Shown here: positions 5,343-5,364 of the stretch, piece after piece
How positions within the stretch are numbered: position 1 is the stretch's first letter
How the letters are laid out: each line of letters starts with the position of its first letter
NCBI GenBank assembly: GCA_018711775.1
Contig: DVHV01000086.1
Coordinates: 1-5,364 of the forward strand
Source of the DNA: Candidatus Onthocola stercoravium
GTDB taxonomy: Bacteria > Bacillota_I > Bacilli_A > RF39 > UBA660
Direction: 5' to 3'
Length of the DNA stretch: 5,364 nt
Notes under the pieces: model-generated
Databases searched by the model: none
The model's input: only the letters and a program-made list of their open reading frames with translations
What the model was told of the DNA's origin: nothing
Position numbers and translations under genes: made by a program

Positions 5343-5364
5343 GATACCGATTTATAATGTGGAT

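Noticed and set aside
5358..5364. TGTGGAT at the window end, resembling the reverse of a DnaA box (TTATCCACA)
   Set aside because: Only seven of nine bases are visible before the edge, there is a single copy, and the neighbours are not origin genes. More sequence to the right would show whether a cluster exists.

Overview
The window is very AT-rich and most likely comes from a low-GC Bacillota genome of the Bacilli type, probably an uncultured or host-associated lineage. The Gram-positive signals are strong: purine-rich ribosome binding sites, two predicted lipoproteins, a PrsA-type extracytoplasmic foldase, a YhaQ/NatA-type ABC exporter, and two micro-proteins of the YjcZ/SscA class known from endospore formers. 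Trp is encoded by TGG in the genes read here and the permease ends in TGA, so the ordinary bacterial code fits better than the Mycoplasma code.

Layout. (1) 1-248, plus: the 3' end of a recX-like gene, cut by the window edge. (2) 298-1560, plus: a 420-aa predicted lipoprotein with a Cys-containing, Asn/Ser-rich ectodomain followed by a C-terminal two-helix module resembling VirB2/TrbC pilins. It has its own extended -10 promoter overlapping the recX stop. (3) 1559-1587: one hairpin with T-tracts on both strands, shared by the convergent genes on either side. (4) 1595-2626, minus: a prsA-like, extremely acidic parvulin foldase lipoprotein. (5) 2627-2770: a divergent control region with the prsA promoter on the minus strand and a weak SigK-like -10 element on the plus strand. 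(6) 2771-2857 and 2880-3002, plus: two tiny membrane proteins of 28 and 40 aa, each behind a near-perfect AAAGGAGG, closed by a terminator at 3001-3023. (7) 3062-3958 and 3951-5228, plus: an ABC-2 exporter operon (ATPase plus permease, overlapping by 8 nt). (8) 5229-5364: no convincing gene, but a GC-containing patch with two Spo0A-box-like heptamers exactly 10 bp apart and possible promoter elements for a gene beyond the edge.

How the parts relate. Several products act at or outside the cytoplasmic membrane: a lipid-anchored pilin-like surface protein, a lipid-anchored foldase, two single-span micro-proteins and an exporter. The grouping of prsA, an SscA/YjcZ-type gene and a YhaQ/YhaP-type exporter recalls the prsA-yha region of Bacillus subtilis (from memory, not checked). 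The micro-proteins, the SigK-like element and the 0A-like boxes together hint at a sporulation link, but only the micro-protein family assignment is reasonably firm. The most novel item is the lipoprotein/VirB2-like fusion at 298-1560.
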